From Lutjanus erythropterus (lineage: Eukaryota; Chordata; Actinopteri; Lutjaniformes; Lutjanidae): DNA of 64,000 nucleotides. The DNA lies in the NCBI GenBank assembly GCA_020091685.1, contig CM034599.1:7286836-7350835 (forward strand), written 5' to 3'. A program made the position numbers and the translations under genes. Position 1 is the first letter of the stretch; each line of letters starts with the position of its first letter. The notes under the pieces are model-generated. The model saw only the letters and a list, made by a program, of their open reading frames with translations, was not told where the DNA came from and made no database searches. Below, in pieces: positions 9,561 to 21,877 of the stretch.

Positions 9561-12500
9561 CCAGTGTTACAACACAACACAAACTAGTGCTCAGCTGCTC
9601 TCTCCAGAGAAAAGAACCCATGGATTGTATATATTGAGTGACTGCTATAAATAAGACGGGAGTAGAAAAAGTGTGAGCAGATGGATGGAGCACAAAGTGC
9701 CAGCTGATCCCTCCATGAGGGAACTGTACACACCATCACTAGACCTCAAGAAGAGGAGGAGCAGGAAGCCACTCCTCGGCTTGGTGGCCAAAGACGGATC
9801 GCCAGGATGGTATTTCCGGAATGTTTAACCAAAGCCTTCATGGGAAGCTCGAGGGATGCTGAAATTATACACCCCCGCTCACAGACTGCGCAAGTCTGCG
9901 AGCTGTTACTCACAGCTCAGAAGAATGCAATTTATGCGTCTGTTTACTAACACAAGCACTTTGTTCTAAACCCCAGGAGGGTCACGTTCCTCCACCAAGT
10001 CAGTTTCAATTCCCCATCAAGGTAAATACTGTGTGAAAGTGTTCCCACACACTGGCACAGTACGATGGGAGCTGGTTTGAGTTTTCCAGACTGATCAAAG
10101 AGAGAGTTTGAGCCCTGAGACTCTTCTGTTCCTACGCTCACATGATGTGCGGGGCTTCACGGTTCACAGCGCGCCACATGCTGACGTCAGAGAAGCTCGA
10201 CACACGGTGCAGAGGGGACTCATAAAAACAACACAGGCATTACGTCACCAGCTACAGAGCAGACACACACTCTGAGGCGCACATGTGTACCTGACTGTAG
10301 CTGAGGTATTGCAGAACCAGGGTGATTCTGGTCTGTGTCATTTTATTTTAAGTTCCCATGTTGCTTAAGTGCTTTTAACATATGCTTATTGTGGTGTGCA
10401 TCACCTATACAATAGTATCTTATGCAACAATGGCAAAAAAGTAATTTTGTAGGTATTTCCTGCAAAACAATTTGAATCTGCGGGCAACAGAACTGGGCTC
10501 ATCAGCCTCCCAGTGAACACATTACTGGGACGAAAACAGCCTCCGAGACTGACAGAGAACGCAGTACCAAAGACATTTACGAAGTTCCCTGATGCTTTCC
10601 TTCATTTTCAACAAAGTTTTCCTTTGTTGCTGAAGCAAGTTGCCTAGCTGCCGTTAGGCATGATTCAGCTCTGGAATACTTGAAACCAAACTTCAGTAAT
10701 GTAGCCTGTTCTCTGACATCAAAATAGCCTGTGTTGGTCTCATTTTGGTCCTGGTCTGGCTAAATTTGCTCGGAGCTCTTAGTCCAGGGAGAGTCAGCTA
10801 AGGCTGCTCTCCCTCCTAGCGTAACATCCAGGGAACATGTAAGCAATAAACACTATGCTAACTGTTTATGGGAACTTCAAAAAGAAAGTATTCCTGTTAA
10901 CTTTGAAATATCTTCATTAAAACTAGTTTTTATGAAAAGGACCAAGCATAGTGAACTCTCAAAAACATTAAGGTCTGCAGGAGCACCTAATAATTACAAG
11001 TTGTGAGATATGAAGAGAGAACAAAGAGAACAAAAATACATCTTTGAGTGTGAAAGGCAGCTACCCCACCACCATCGCCACCCACCACCCCCTCGGGCCT
11101 CCCTCTCAGACACATGTGTCATTAGCCATCCTTTCTCTCAGGCTTGATTGATGTTCCCTCTCCTAACACAGCCATGCGTCACTAATCATTTCATATGAGA
11201 CTACGCGCGTTCTTGACTAACCATTAAGAAACCATTTATTGCCAAAGGACAGTATTAACTGGCTGACATTGATTGGTGCTTTCATTTTAAGTTCGCCCTC
11301 ATCAATGGCCAAGGAGCAGCGAGGGTGTTAACGTGTACTCTGTTTATTTAGCAGAGGAATGTATCTCAATTTATTTGACTGGCTTTTGTCTGCTATGGTT
11401 GCCTTTTTACTGCAGTGGAGGCTTTTCAGGTGCTTGACCCATATTAGCAGCCCGCTGCTGATGAATGCACTTTTCTGCTGGTGTTTTGTCGTCCATAGTA
11501 TTGAATGTTTGGTCAACTGGCAGGAGTAATGTGGACTCGCACTAAGACAGTGCCCTCGCTATCCACTGGAGTTGCTGAATGTGCGCGAGAATGATAAGCT
11601 CAGACTAGGGGAATCCTGGGAAGGCTATGAGGCATTTTGTGAGTAATCTGACCCAGAGGGCAGGCTTAGGCCGAGCCATGTAGTAAAGAACAATGAGCCA
11701 GAGCAGTGGAGAAACTCATACACAGCGGCTTCCCCCCCCAAATGACTTTAGACACGCTTCCGTCCGCAGAAACAGATTATGGCTGTTTATCCTCTTTTCA
11801 TTCTGAATTTTTACATGTGTGAATTGGAGTCTTTGGCCTGATAATGGCAGTTCTCCACACCTCCCTCTCAGCTATCGGCGGTCCAGGCGCTCCAATGTGT
11901 ACTTTTAAAAAAATCAATTGCTACAGCTGTGAGATGAGAGTGTAATACTGAATACATTTTGTGTTTCCCCTTCTAATCTTCTCCCTCAACATGTCAGACA
12001 AATTGTGCTGCCTCTGCCAAATCTAATATAGCTGCCCCCCTTCTCCCCGCGATGTGTGCACACACACACACAGACAAACACGCCCGACGCACACACATCC
12101 AAGAGGGCCAGACGGGGAAGTGGTGAGAAATGGAGATTGACAATGTGGTGAGTGGTAATCACAGCCGGGAGAGGATCAAATATGTATGAAAATACCATGT
12201 TATAGAAAAAAAAAAAAGAGTAGTCTTTCCCACCTTGGAGGATAGGCCACACGTGTAATCTGCATGTTGTCTGTCCCGAGGCCCCTGTGTTCCTGCTCTT
12301 CAATCTCATTCACCCAGACCTGAATTATTTGTGTTTTTGTATTGAAAGATAACAACTGCCCACAAAGCATTCAGGATCCAACCATTCAAAAGCTCCCACT
12401 TCCCCCTGTGTCATGGTTAAGTCCCCCTCTACCACTTCCCATCACATTTCCCATCCAGTTGCTTATCGCCTCTCTACCCCTTGAAATTCCTGCACTTCTT

Positions 12501-12662
12501 CCCTCTTCAGCAAAAACTGTAATTCCGCCGCTCTCTGGGTAATTTTATGCAGCGATTTATCACGCCACATCTCGTGACCACCTGTCATGTGGAGATAGCA
12601 TAGCTTGGTGCTATTTAGCCAATGCAATTACCAGACAGGGGGTCTCTGGTTCAGTCAGCATC
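9561..12662. other. long unique non-coding stretch
   Basis: No gene or recognised transposon is seen. A short CA run lies near 12059-12071 and a poly(A) run near 12207-12219. The part at about 11110-11520 is free of low-complexity sequence and looks like candidate conserved non-coding DNA. Confidence 0.45.
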
Positions 12663-13735
12663 TTAAAGGGATAGTGTGGATTATTATTTAATATGGGGTT
12701 AGATGAGGTACTTGTCCACAGTCAGTGAATTACCTACAGTAGATGGCGGTCAACTTGCCCCCCTTGAGTGTATTGCTGTGGATGGGGTCAGCAGCCAAAG
12801 GTATTTTAAACACTTAAAACAGGACCACCTAAAAAATTCAATCATAGTTTAACGCTATGTTCAGAAATTTTTTACCACTATACTTTACCATCAGACCAAA
12901 GCTGGGTCATTAAAAAAATTTCCATTATCGGTACTTCTACCGATACCTTGGTTTTGATACTGGTTTCTGAACAACACTTTTTTCGATACCAGTTACTCCC
13001 AGGTCTTTTTCAAAGACAGAAACTGTTTTTACTAAAGGAACTAAAGTAATAACTGTAAAGTGTTGGACTATATAAAAAATGTCAAATCTCCTTAGGTATT
13101 GAAATTTGGTATGTAATGACAAGGCATTTTTTTCATACTTGATAGTATTTAAGCAATTTGACTGGTACCATAAAAGTGCCAAAGTTTGGTACCCAGCTCA
13201 ACATCAGACTGCCTTTTCCCCACAGGAAACTGCAATAATATAAGCCAAAGATCACTCTCTTCAAACTAACCAAACTCCATGAGTGAAATCCGTAATTTTA
13301 CCCCATAGAATACAGGAACTACCACTGCTACAATCTGTTAGTTTGTGTTATTGTGTGACTTCTGTGCTTTGAAAGGAAAGTTTGGATTCATCAAAGTCAT
13401 GTAATAACCCAAACAAACAACAGTTCAAGGCAACAGTAGACTAGCAGCTCCTGTGTTTGTGGTGGTAAAATTACTGATTTCACCCATGGAGTTTGGTTGA
13501 TTTGCTGAGAGCAATATTTGACTTACAAACAGCAGTGTCCTATCAATAAAAGCTGTCGGACTACAAGGTAAAGTGGTAAAAATATTACAAATATAACATA
13601 CACTTAAACTGATATCAATTTATTTTAGGTGGACATTTTTAAAGTGTCTTAAATTCCTTCTGTTGCTCACCCAATCTGCAGCAGTTTGCATACCTTATAC
13701 AACCCCACATCAAATAATATGAACTATCCCTTTAA
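12663..13735. mobile_element. foldback (long inverted repeat) element, copy A
   Basis: It begins TTAAAGGGATAGTG and ends GAACTATCCCTTTAA, with TTAA at both tips. The two arms are long imperfect reverse complements. For example, the left-arm motif CAGTAGATGGCGGT and the CATCAGACTGCC segment reappear inverted in the right arm. The middle holds a motif like the tips (GAAAGGAAAGTTTGGATTC). The left arm is split by a 305-bp insertion at 12897-13201. Without that, the element would be about 760 bp. It has no coding capacity. The TTAA tips suggest piggyBac-like mobilisation, but this is inference. Confidence 0.8.
12897..13201. mobile_element. hAT-type MITE nested in foldback copy A
   Basis: An exact 8-bp duplication CATCAGAC flanks it (12889-12896 and 13202-13209). 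The ends are inverted (CAAAGCTGGGT and ACCCAGCTCAA). Inside are several GGTACC/GGTATC-like blocks. Removing the insert and one duplication restores a sequence that aligns with the same position in foldback copy B, so the boundaries are secure. It carries no transposase. Confidence 0.85.
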
Positions 13736-14957
13736 TGTTTGTCCTATGTGCTACTGTCGAAAGCAATATGTGCCGGCTCTGAAGCCTGCCCTTTGCAACA
13801 ACAACTTCTGTTATTGTCTAAACGCTAACAAATGAGTCTTGGAGAGGTCAGACAGGCCAGACTACTGTGATTATCGCTCATCAGGATCCACACAAATCGA
13901 TGTGAACCAGCCTTCCTCGCCGAAAAGAGCAACCGGCAGGCATGAGGTTGTCGTCGCCAAGCCCGTGCCACCAGCAGCCACATGACTGCGCAGGGTGAAA
14001 ATAAGTGGCCGTCATTTCCTGCCAAAAGCAGTCAGCGAGGACTGTTTTTTTTTTAGGAGCAGCTCTCGAGCTGAGAATTAAGAAGTGATAGCAACTTGGC
14101 TGCAGCTACCCGAGGGTGCTTTGCAGTGAAAGACGCGGAGATACTGACAGATACTTAGTGGGTTGTTTTAGCGGTGGTTTACAAGCATGGCAGTTGTGGA
14201 ACAAAAGGAGAGATGAAGGCTACTAGTCCCCAGAGTTTTTAAGCTTTAGTGCAGGCTTCTATTTTGGGAGGAGTGATTCTTTGGGAGTAGGAGAAGCAGC
14301 ATTTTTTTTATTGCACCCATTACATGTCATCACTCCAAACTAATCATGTCCTGGAAATTGAGCCCGAGGAAGACTGCTGAGCTTGGATTTTACTCTGCTC
14401 TCCTTCCCCTCCCCCTTTTCTTCACTCTTTCGCCTTTCTTTCTCCCACTCTCACATCGTTTTTGCCTCTTTATCTCAGTCCAATCAGTAATCCCCCCTTC
14501 TTCTACCCATATCTGTGCCCTCTTTTATTACTTTCCTTCTCTTAGCTTATTTTTTTTATTCCGCCTGCTCTATCCCTCCTTTCTCCCCTCCTTCAGCCTT
14601 TCTTTCCCTCTCTCTGCCATTTCACTGGTAACCACTGAGCCAGGGAATAGTGCCCCAGCTCCTCTACACTGGATTGTTTGCTCTCAGAAGAAAGAAGTGG
14701 ATTTTCAATTAAATTGGCTGTCATTAGAAAGATGGCGACACTCTGCCGTTCCAGGGCCGTCTGCAGCATGGGCAGCCTTCACACATGCTTTGATGATGGC
14801 TCATTTTCCTCAACGCTGTTCCCTTTTTCTCCCTGATCCTGTCTGAGACACTCGAGCTCCACGTCTACTGCGTCTGTACATCTCAGAGCTCTGGGCTCCG
14901 GCAGCCCTGCTTATAATAGCGGCTTCCACAAGTTGTAAGGTGGAAGTTTGCTGTGTG
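13736..14957. other. spacer between the two foldback elements
   Basis: No convincing gene is seen. A polypyrimidine tract at about 14397-14620 (C/T on the + strand) produces a 166-codon chance frame rich in Leu, Pro, Ser and Phe. The rest is unique sequence. Confidence 0.5.
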
Positions 14958-16203
14958 TTAAAGGGATAGTTCAGAGTTGTATGAGGTTCTTACTGATAGT
15001 CGGTGTATTACATACAGTAGAAAGCAGTTGGCATAACCCCCCCAGTTTGGAGGAGCAGACAGGGACACCGGCACTAAAGGTAAGAAATGTGCTCCTTTTG
15101 ACAAGGGCAGCAATAGAGTATTTTAGCCACTTAAAAAAAGATCTGCATAAATCAATATCAGTTTAAGTGTATGCTATATTTTAGGGGTGTCACGATTCTC
15201 CAAATCCACCAGTTCCATTTTGATTTTGATTTTAATTTTTTAGCACTGATAGCGGCATTATTGTTAGACAATTTAAATTTGTAAAGATCAACAGATTAAA
15301 AAAAATCATAAATGGGGTGAAAATGCATTTATATAAATTCAGGCAGCAGTAAAAATGAACTGATTGTGGGCAGGCAGCAGGTGAGAATAATATAACAAAT
15401 ACAATACAATAATATGCTTTTTTCGCTGGAGAAATGTGAAATGAAAATGACTATGCAGCATATGTCCTATTCCTATACCTATATCCACTAATACAGTAAT
15501 ATGAAGCCGGACCAGGGGGCAGGATTTTATTGTGAAAGTCTACGACACAACCTTTGTTCTGTCCTGCCAAACAATGGGATGTTACTATCTGAGATGACAG
15601 CGAAGTAGTGAAGTGGGCCAGTTGTTGGCTAAAATTGATAACATCAAGGCCAATGAAAGACACCAAATTGCTGACAATACATTGTTGAATTCTGGGAGAA
15701 TCGCCAATTCTGCCTCTGACTTCAATTATTAAAATCAAAAGCTCATTTTGATTAACTTTTGAATGTGACACTCGTGCTATATTTAGAATAATTTTCACTG
15801 CTTTACTTTGCCATCAGACAGCCTTTTCCAATGGAAAACTGCTGTTTATATTAGTCAAATATGGCTCTCGCCAAAGCAACCAGTCTCTACGGGTAAAATC
15901 AGGATTGCTGGTCTACCGCTGCCTCCATTGGTTAGTTTGTTTGTGTTATCGTGTGACTTTGCTGAACCGGATCCTTTTAAAACACCAAAGTCACACAATG
16001 ACACAAACAAAGTAACCAATGGAAGCAGTGAGGATCTATGAGGTAAAATTCCTTAGCTTTACTTGCTTAACATCCATGCTGGTGCCCTTCTCTGCTTCTC
16101 CTAACTGAGGGTGTGCCAACAGAAATTTATTATAGGTAATACACTGACTATCGACAAGCAGCTCCTACAACCCCACATCAAATAATCCAAACTAATCCTG
16201 TAA
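14958..16203. mobile_element. foldback (long inverted repeat) element, copy B
   Basis: Same family as copy A. It starts TTAAAGGGATAGTTCAG, and the decayed right tip reads ACTAATCCTGTAA. Shared landmarks include GTCGGTGTATTACATACAGT near the left tip, its inverse near 16130-16155, CCATCAGACAGCC, and a central region with GTGTGACTTTGCTG. A 595-bp insertion at 15182-15776 splits the left arm. There is no coding potential. Confidence 0.8.
15182..15776. mobile_element. hAT-type MITE nested in foldback copy B
   Basis: The host sequence GCTATATTT occurs on both sides (15173-15181 and 15776-15784), giving an 8-bp target duplication CTATATTT. The ends are inverted: TAGGGGTGTCAC and GTGACACTCGTG match at 9 of 12 positions. 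The GGGGTGTCACGATTCTCC start is typical of a common teleost hAT MITE. Foldback copy A lacks the insert at the same place. There is no transposase frame. Confidence 0.85.
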
Positions 16204-18963
16204 TAGCATAACTTTTTAAATAAAATAAAATGGAAAAACTGTGTTGTTGCCACAACTTTTGGCTCAATTTTGCATCTGTAATGTTCACAATGCTGCCTTA
16301 AAAGCTTGCTGTATATATATTTCAAAGGAAGAATGCAGAGAGAAATAGATATCTGAGAAGCACAGAGAGAAAAAGAAAGAAAGATCTGGCCATTTCTGCA
16401 GGGAATGTGATGGTTGGTTGACACAAACACAAGCTTCGCCTAGCAAAACACTGCAACCAGCCCCCTGCGGAGAGCTTGGGACTGTGATAACCAAGCAAGA
16501 GAGCGGAGAACAAAGGGAAATGAAAAAAGCATGAATATATCAGGAAGAAAGCTAATTGACTCCAAAACACTTGCAAGGAGTTTTGGGTTCATGAGCTCCC
16601 CTCGCATGCCCTCCCTCCTCTCACTGTGCTTGCATTCCTCAACTTATAACCTCCTACTCTTCCTCTCCTTTTATGTTCCTGCTGTATTCCCTTTCTTCAC
16701 CTCTGCAGAGCAGCACCACAGTTCAATGTCCAATTTTTGCTGCCTGTTTTGATCTTTACACAAACACGCCTACTGAAATCAAAGTTTCCACTCAGCCCAC
16801 CTGTGCTACTGACCTCCTTCACATTAGCCACACAACATGCAGACAGACTGGACTCTGGCCCCGCCCCGGCCCCCTGCGGCTGCACAGTCCCAGACAGGGT
16901 GTCCTGGCCTGGCTCTACCCCAGTGAGCAGCAACCTGGTCTCAGCCCTGCACACCAGATTGACTCCGTCTGTGTTAGCACCCTGTTGGGTAATGCAAATA
17001 AAGTCCATCTGCTAATTCTAATCCATCCACCCTCCATTGATGTACAGACGCAGACACACATGCGTTTGTGTGCAGCATGTGTGGCATAAACAAACTTCTG
17101 AGGGATGAGATCACATCCTATCTGATGGAGCACAATACTGGAAATGTGATTAATTGATACCATCACTGTTGTTATGAAGCCTTTGTGCGTCCTATCACCT
17201 GATGATCAATGATGATAAAAAATAAATGGCAAGCTGCTGTTGCAGAATCTCTAAACAGATTCTCGCCCCGCAGGGTAGACACATACACAGCAACATCCTC
17301 CGAGATAACAGCAGCCACAGGAATTAAATTGCATGACAGAGCAGACACACGCACACACGCACACACGCGTGCACAGGTAGACAAACACACATGCATGCGC
17401 ACAGCCAGCACAGTGACTCGTACGCTTCCATCGAGTACGTGCAAAAGCATCCACCGAGCCCGAGGAAAAACATGAAAAGAGATCGAATTTGAGTGTAAAC
17501 ATGGAGAGGGAGGATCATGAGAACTCAGCAGTTTGGGGATGCTAAGAGATTAGCTGCGCTTAAACAGAGCAGATACATGTACTAAATATGCTGCAGAGTA
17601 GTTAAGCTAATCGCACACATCCTGGGGATTAGCCCATATACTTGTGTTCGGGGAACCCTGGCAAGTCAAAACAGTAAACACATTAGTGGGCTGAGAGTCA
17701 CAGACAGAGGATGCACCGTCACCACAGAGAGAAAACAAAAGGAAATCATCACCTCTGCTTTGAAGGATGCAGTAAAACAGGAGGGAATGAGCCCTTCGAA
17801 TATAGGCCAAGTGTGCACTGTATGTGTGCACGTGTGCAATTTCTTGTGTAAGTGTGCACTTATAATTTGCATCTTTTTGTGTTGGTTTTCAAGTGTATGC
17901 AAAATAGCTTACACTGCATGAGCACAAGTGTGAGTGTATGAGAGAGAGTGGAGTCGGTGTGTGCCGAGTCCCTGACTTTGCACATCTCACGCATGCTGGA
18001 TGAGTTCTTTCCCCATAATCTCATTTAAACCCCCTTCACACACCATAATTCAATTCTCTCTTCTAGACAATGACCATGTCATCTTAATCTGGCAGGTAGA
18101 TTATACAGCATCCCACACAAGACTGCTAATGCTGAGGAAACGGCTCGGGCTATTGTAAGCTCCTTCAAGGTTGGATGGGCTGCTATAGATTGCTTTAGAG
18201 GATTGCTTCTGCCACTCATGTTTTCCACCACTGCTTTCTTGCCTTTAATCTGAAGAAGTCTTTTCCCTCGTTTCACCATTGGGGAATCCTGCTCATGTTT
18301 TCTGTGGGTTTGATTGGTTAAACTTCAACAACCCCAACGACATGCTGCTCCGAATGCTTTACCCTGCTCATCTGTTTCCTTACATGAGATGCAGCTTCTG
18401 AATATTCATTAGCCCTCTTCAACAAGAGCCACCAATGTGTGGGCCTCTCATCACAGGGAGGCATCTAACCCCACAACATTACACAGATCGCGTTGACCAA
18501 AAGGCAGACCTGTTGTAAACACTTGCAGGTGTTGATGCAAGGAGCTGTGGTGAGCTGCTGGAGATATCGAGCTGGCAGAGCTCACATCTAGCTTACGAGA
18601 TACGGCTCCCACGAGAGGTAAGTGGGTAATTGAGCCAAAACAAAACCAGCTAATAATCTGTATTTCTACAAATCCTGCGTGATAGTGAATCAGATATAAT
18701 TAGAAATTTTAATTACTGTCAGTAATCAGCTAGAACATTGAGATAAAATGGAGTGGCAGGTGTGAGCACATTGGCTGTCTGGCTGTGAGGACCTGATGCC
18801 GCCCGCATCAGGTCTCCCCAGCATGCTCAATCGGATTAGAGCTAAACCATCCAGCCATAACAGGGCCTATAAGGCCTCCTTCATACCTTAACCACTTATC
18901 CTGCCTTGATCCACCCAGCAAGGTTTCCTAAACACTGGGCACAACAGCCCTGTTTGCCTTGAG

Positions 18964-18965
<2 letters not shown>
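16204..18965. other. unique non-coding stretch
   Basis: No gene is supported. Short CA/TG-rich patches occur at 17340-17395 and 17815-17945. A perfect octamer ATGCAAAT lies near 16993. The segment at about 18590-18780 is TAAT-rich and free of repeats, and may be conserved non-coding DNA. Confidence 0.45.

Positions 18966-19013
<48 letters not shown>
18966..19013. repeat. (GT)24 microsatellite
   Basis: An uninterrupted GT dinucleotide run of about 48 bp. It is likely polymorphic in length. Confidence 0.95.
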
Positions 19014-19017
<4 letters not shown>

Positions 19018-19306
19018 AGAGAGGTAATTTTAGGTGTAACCACAGAAAAAGAAACCAACTGATTGCATTTTTGCACCCAAATTATCAGATATACGTGGGC
19101 TTTCTAAATGTGGGTAAACCTACTAAAAGTTTGCCTTTCTGTTTTGTCTGATGTGTCGCTGTGAAAGCAAAGACTCAACTCATATCTGTGCCGGAGACCA
19201 GAATGACATTTTTAAAAGTCTCTCCATCTTCAGCTCACAGTATTTTTGTGGCTTCTAACTGAATCTCTGTGGTTTGAAGATTAGTTTCTCTCCTGCATCC
19301 CTTCAG

Positions 19307-19685
19307 AGCTTTTTACACTGCATATCCTTAAGCCAAGACTAAGAATAGCCCTGGGCTAAGAGTTAACCCCTGGGATAACTTAGACCCTTTTTACACACAC
19401 ACTGTTACCGAGGTTAAACTAAGCCTGGGGATGTGTGATTCACACTGCACTTGATCTGGCTCTGGGTAAAATGTCAGTTTGCACAGCAACTGATTCGAAC
19501 ATTTTAGAGTGTTCTGTGACTACTCTTTTGATCTTTTAGCCCCATTTCACACTGGTAGCTTTTAACCCTGGGTTTAGTCGATTTTCAGAGGATAACCCTG
19601 CTCCAGAGCAAAGCCAGCAAACCCTAGGCTAAAGTCAGGGTTGGCTCACTTTAGAACGTGCCAGAATTGTGATGGTGTGAAAGCT
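19307..19685. mobile_element. probable MITE rich in AACCCTGGG motifs
   Basis: The left end AGCTTTTTACACTG and the right end ATGGTGTGAAAGCT are roughly inverted. The interior repeats motifs such as CCCTGGGCTAAG, ACCCTGGGTTTAG and CCCTAGGCTAAAG, including TTTCACACTGG, which echoes the termini. This resembles a common teleost repeat. No target duplication was resolved and there is no coding capacity. Confidence 0.45.
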
Positions 19686-20763
19686 TTCTTAGCTTAGGGC
19701 AAACAGCTCTCTTAGTCTGGGGAAAAGTGCTGTTTCATGATCACTTTCAGCTAGATAGGAGTTACATGTAAGATACTAGCTAATGAAAACCCAATATTTC
19801 TTGATTTTACTGCTTCAAAATAAAATATTTTGAATAACAGAATGTCATGTGAAGAATTTATAGAGAATGAATGTGTTTATCCACCGTTTTACAGCCACTC
19901 GACTCAAGACAAGTGCGTCATCAGCTAAATACACACAGATGCAAACGCCGCCATGCTGGGCTGACGCACCAAGTCAAACCAAGTCAAGCCAGAGCATGTG
20001 TATGGAAAAGGGGCAACGAGTCGCAGAAGTTACCTACAGAGGAAAAAAGCCAGATGTTGGTGCGTTTTTTGTCAAGTACAAAGCAGCTTTTGTGGTGAAT
20101 CACACATAAAATTGGAGAAATTAAGATATTATGATCCTGTGTGTGAACAAATCAGTCATGTGGACACATTAGCATACTAACAAGCACCTCTTGAGTGAAT
20201 CTGCCTCTGCTATCCAACCCTGCATCCTGCTGACCTCAGTCTAAATGCCGGAGCCGGAGCGTCAGGATCACAGCAACGCTAATGAATTGTGATCGAGGCC
20301 AGTGTTACGAGAGAGATGGGAGACAGGATTACATTGCCTACACGATTTTACCCCTCCTTAAATCATGGGTCAGATTCTCCTGACGCAGTCCGGCTAATGA
20401 AAAGCAGAGAGCCAACAGCATTCCTAAAAAGAATGGCACAACAAACAAACAGATACCAGCGCAAACAAAGAACCACACAATGAAAATAGCATTAAAGTCC
20501 AACCGCAAACCTCTGGAATATCGTAAAGAATAGACAGTGGGTGCAGACAGTCATGAAATTTGCTTATTTTGTGTGAGACCACAACAAGTCACACTTTAAA
20601 TCATTAGTTTAGCTCTCACTGAGTTCTAAAGCTGTTTTTTCTATCAGCACATAAAAGCAACATCTGCTCTTCAGTCGTCAAAGAGTTTGGCTGCTTTGAC
20701 TGTTAGAATACAGTACTGAGAGCTGCTCAAAGGCTCCATGAACTGTTGAGCTATAATTTCAGG
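19686..20763. other. unique non-coding stretch, no gene seen
   Basis: No coding-like frame, splice context or recognised repeat. Confidence 0.45.
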
Positions 20764-21877
20764 CAGGGGTTCTCAAAGTTTAGAAAGCCAGCATACGATT
20801 GAGGGCTGCACAAGAAAACTCATGAAGTTGTTGCAGAATTTGTGGCATTTGAAAAAAAATCCTTGAGCGCCAAATTCACCTGTTCACAGATGAAGCGGAT
20901 CACTTTATTTGTCCCGTGGTTTGATGTAGTACAGGTGTAAGAGCTGGTACATTTTTCCATTATTCTCCTCGGCCATACAGGGTTTTCTTCTACATCGGCA
21001 TTTCCACCTCACTTCTGCATTAGAGTTGTTCCCTGAAATACGGAACTAGCTTTAAAGACAGAACGCTCATGAAGTGACACTATTTGGCCTGTAACCATTA
21101 GCTTTCTACAAGTTATCATTCCTGACTGGACTGACACTTGTTAGGGGGGCGCAGTAGCTGCGTACATACCTGCTAACATGTTTTTTCCCTGGTTTCTCCC
21201 ATATTTCATAGCCATCTCTTGGCGTCCTCCCATTTTGTTGTTTCTCCCGTATTTTGCATGGCTCTCAAACTTTATTATGAATAATTTTCACAAACAGAGG
21301 CCTGTTCAAGGTGCAAAAACATGCATTGCCCCTTCATTTATTATGTTGCACTCTCAGTTGATATTTGAATAATAAATGCTAAGTGCGAGGTGGTAGGTGT
21401 GGCGCACGGACCGTGCCTCTCCATGCATGCCTCTGAAGCGGCTGTGCCAGTCACAGTTAAACGTGATAACAGCATGCTGTCGTTTTCAGGTGATTTAATG
21501 AAGGTAAACGCAGTGAGCAGCCATGCATAACGCTGCTGCGTTGTGGCGCAGCACTTTTCAGAGGCTGCTGATTTATCAACATATTATGCTGCCTTCAGGT
21601 GCTGCAAGAATTTCATGAACTGAAGGAGAAGCATTTCAAACAATATAAAACAGCAGCTGTGGACAGAAGATACCTGTCCACTCTCCCCAGGTGCGGAAAA
21701 ATATTCCTGCATTTTGAAACCTAAAGGTTGGCAGGTATGTGAGTAGCTACGTGTAATAATGAAAGTTAAAGTTTTAAAATGGAATAATTAAACATCCAGC
21801 ATGCATTTCATTCGAGGGCCACACATAATGTTTCTGAGGGCCATCATTGGCCCGTGGGCTACACTTTGGGTACACCA
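20764..21877. mobile_element. Charlie-like hAT remnant
   Basis: The left end CAGGGGTTCTCAAAGTTT is the classic hAT/Charlie terminus. The right end reads GGGCTACACTTTGGGTACACC, an eroded inverse. Typical sub-terminal phrases are present (GAGGGCTGCA at the left, GAGGGCCACA and GGCCCGTGGGCTAC at the right). A second element is nested at 21162-21742, leaving about 530 bp of the host element. No transposase frame remains and no 8-bp duplication is left. Confidence 0.7.
21162..21742. mobile_element. hAT-type MITE nested in the Charlie-like element
   Basis: The inverted ends are GTACATACCTGCTAAC and GTTGGCAGGTATGTGA. The flanks are GTAGCTGC (21154-21161) and GTAGCTAC (21743-21750), a target duplication matching at 7 of 8. 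The interior contains CTCCCATATTTC and TTCTCCCGTATTTTGC. There is no transposase frame. Confidence 0.8.

Noticed and set aside
14346-14846. 166-codon + strand frame
   Set aside because: It follows a polypyrimidine tract that removes stops in C/T-rich frames. The translation is a low-complexity Leu/Pro/Ser/Phe string.
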